Shown here: piece by piece, positions 5,398 to 6,089 of the stretch
Position numbering within the stretch: position 1 is the first letter of the stretch
Layout: the number at the start of each line of letters is the position of its first letter
NCBI GenBank assembly: GCA_035499215.1
Contig: DATJZH010000098.1
Coordinates: 1 to 6,089, forward strand
Length of the DNA: 6,089 bases
Source of the DNA: DATJZH01 sp035499215
Lineage (GTDB): Bacteria; Actinomycetota; Actinomycetes; Streptosporangiales; Streptosporangiaceae
Reading direction: 5' to 3'
The notes under the pieces: generated by a model
What the model was told of the DNA's origin: nothing
Database searches by the model: none
The model's input: the letters and a program-made list of their open reading frames with translations, nothing else
Program-made: the position numbers and the translations under genes

Positions 5398-6089
5398 GTG
5401 CTGGCCGCGCTGGGCGCGAACCTGGGCATTGCGGCGACCAAGTTCGTGGCTTTTTTCATCACCGGCTCGGCGTCGATGCTGGCCGAGTCCATACATTCGG
5501 CAGCCGACTCGGGCAACGAGGCGCTCTTGCTCCTCGGCCGTAGCCGGGCCCGGCGGGAGCAGACCGAGGAACACCAGTTCGGTTTCGGCGCTGAGCGTTA
5601 CTTCTATGCCTTCATCGTTGCCGTCGTGCTGTTCACCGTCGGCGCTCTCTTTTCCGTCTACGAGGGCATTCAGCGGATCTCCCGTCCGGAGCATGTCACG
5701 TCGCCGGTGGTGGCGTTCGCTGTGCTCGCAGTCGCCTTCGCCCTCGAGGGATTCTCGTTCCGCACCGCGATCGTCGAGTCGAATCGCTCCCGCGGCCGAA
5801 GCGGATGGCCCAGCTTCATCCGGCACGCCAAGGCGCCTGAACTGCCGACGGTCCTGCTGGAGGACTCGGCCGCGCTCGTCGGCCTGTTCTTCGCTCTGTG
5901 CGGCGTGGCCCTGACGACCATTACCGGGAACGGGCGATGGGACGGCGTCGGCTCACTGGCGGTCGGCGTGCTGCTCGGATGCGTTGCGGTGATCCTGGCA
6001 ACCGAGATGAAGAGCCTGCTGATCGGGGAGTCGGCGAGCGCTGGCGTGGAAGACGCGATCGTCTCGGCGATCGAGGGCGGCCCCGAGGT
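5398..6089 (+). CDS. Cation diffusion facilitator, ZnT9 (SLC30A9)-like, truncated by window end
   Basis: This is a proton-coupled divalent-metal exporter of the inner membrane; zinc is the commonest substrate, but metal choice cannot be read here. The 230 codons present cover the six-helix domain: helices at about residues 2-23, 25-47, 69-87, 103-120, 150-172 and 184-202. AESIHSAADSGN in helix 2 supplies His33 and Asp37, and LLEDSAALVG in helix 5 supplies Glu155 and Asp156, the expected metal-site positions. TTITGNGRWDGVGSLAVG resembles the ZnT9 branch strongly. The cytoplasmic C-terminal domain begins near residue 203 and runs off the window. GTG 5398 is the first standard start after the Trm112 stop in this frame and has GGAAAG six bases upstream (5386-5391). 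However, family-like GTGKRT lies just before it, so the native start may be upstream, perhaps ATC at 5329. An SIS-domain isomerase gene often found before it is missing. Confidence 0.85.
   Translation, partial: MLAALGANLGIAATKFVAFFITGSASMLAESIHSAADSGNEALLLLGRSRARREQTEEHQFGFGAERYFYAFIVAVVLFTVGALFSVYEGIQRISRPEHVTSPVVAFAVLAVAFALEGFSFRTAIVESNRSRGRSGWPSFIRHAKAPELPTVLLEDSAALVGLFFALCGVALTTITGNGRWDGVGSLAVGVLLGCVAVILATEMKSLLIGESASAGVEDAIVSAIEGGPE

Noticed and set aside
4936..5826. Minus-strand open frame of 296 codons
   Set aside because: It is antisense to the end of manB, the Trm112 gene and the transporter, all of which have clear family motifs on the plus strand.
5119..6089. Stop-codon readthrough fusion of Trm112 and the transporter
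   Set aside because: They share a frame separated by one TAG, but the intervening 33 codons are low in character and the transporter has its own GTG with GGAAAG upstream, so this is probably chance.

Overview
The window is high-GC chromosomal DNA whose coding frames favour G or C in third codon positions, with GTG and TTG starts and strong GGAGG-type ribosome binding sites. Together with the protein families present (DUF5719, DUF3499, an actinobacterial zincin-like family, ManB), this points to an actinomycete. The gene order matches the conserved actinobacterial neighbourhood around phosphomannomutase. As I recall it, the Mycobacterium tuberculosis counterpart is Rv3259 divergent from Rv3258c and Rv3257c (pmmA/manB). 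There is no sign of a phage, transposon, CRISPR array, tRNA or rRNA.

Layout. Positions 2-941 (+) hold the C-terminal end of a large membrane glycosyltransferase, with a last membrane helix and a disordered tail carrying two small tandem repeats. Its stop overlaps the GTG start of a membrane-anchored DUF5719 protein (938-2462, +). Both genes read correctly only if one extra base is skipped, near 407 and near 1031-1034, so each is frameshifted as given. Convergent to them, with a 12 bp gap, is a small zincin-like 'metallopeptidase family' protein (2475-2948, -) whose expected HExxH segment reads LNVVV. A 303 bp divergent intergenic region follows. Then come a DUF3499 protein with a Cys/His cluster (3252-3617, +), a 112 bp leader with a strong stem-loop, phosphomannomutase ManB (3730-5100, +), a 59-residue Trm112-family protein (5119-5298, +) and a ZnT9-like cation diffusion facilitator (5398 to the window end, +, truncated).

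How they fit together. ManB makes mannose-1-phosphate for GDP-mannose and so for mannosylated envelope glycans. The upstream glycosyltransferase is a plausible envelope enzyme, and DUF5719 proteins usually sit next to it. The downstream genes run in one direction with short gaps and may be co-transcribed with manB. The SIS-domain phosphosugar isomerase often found between this Trm112-type gene and the transporter in actinomycetes is absent here.

I see no convincing new defence or mobile system. The items most worth a second look are the two same-direction frameshifts, the 9-residue tryptophan repeat, the degenerate metallopeptidase motif, the manB leader hairpin and the unclear start of the transporter.
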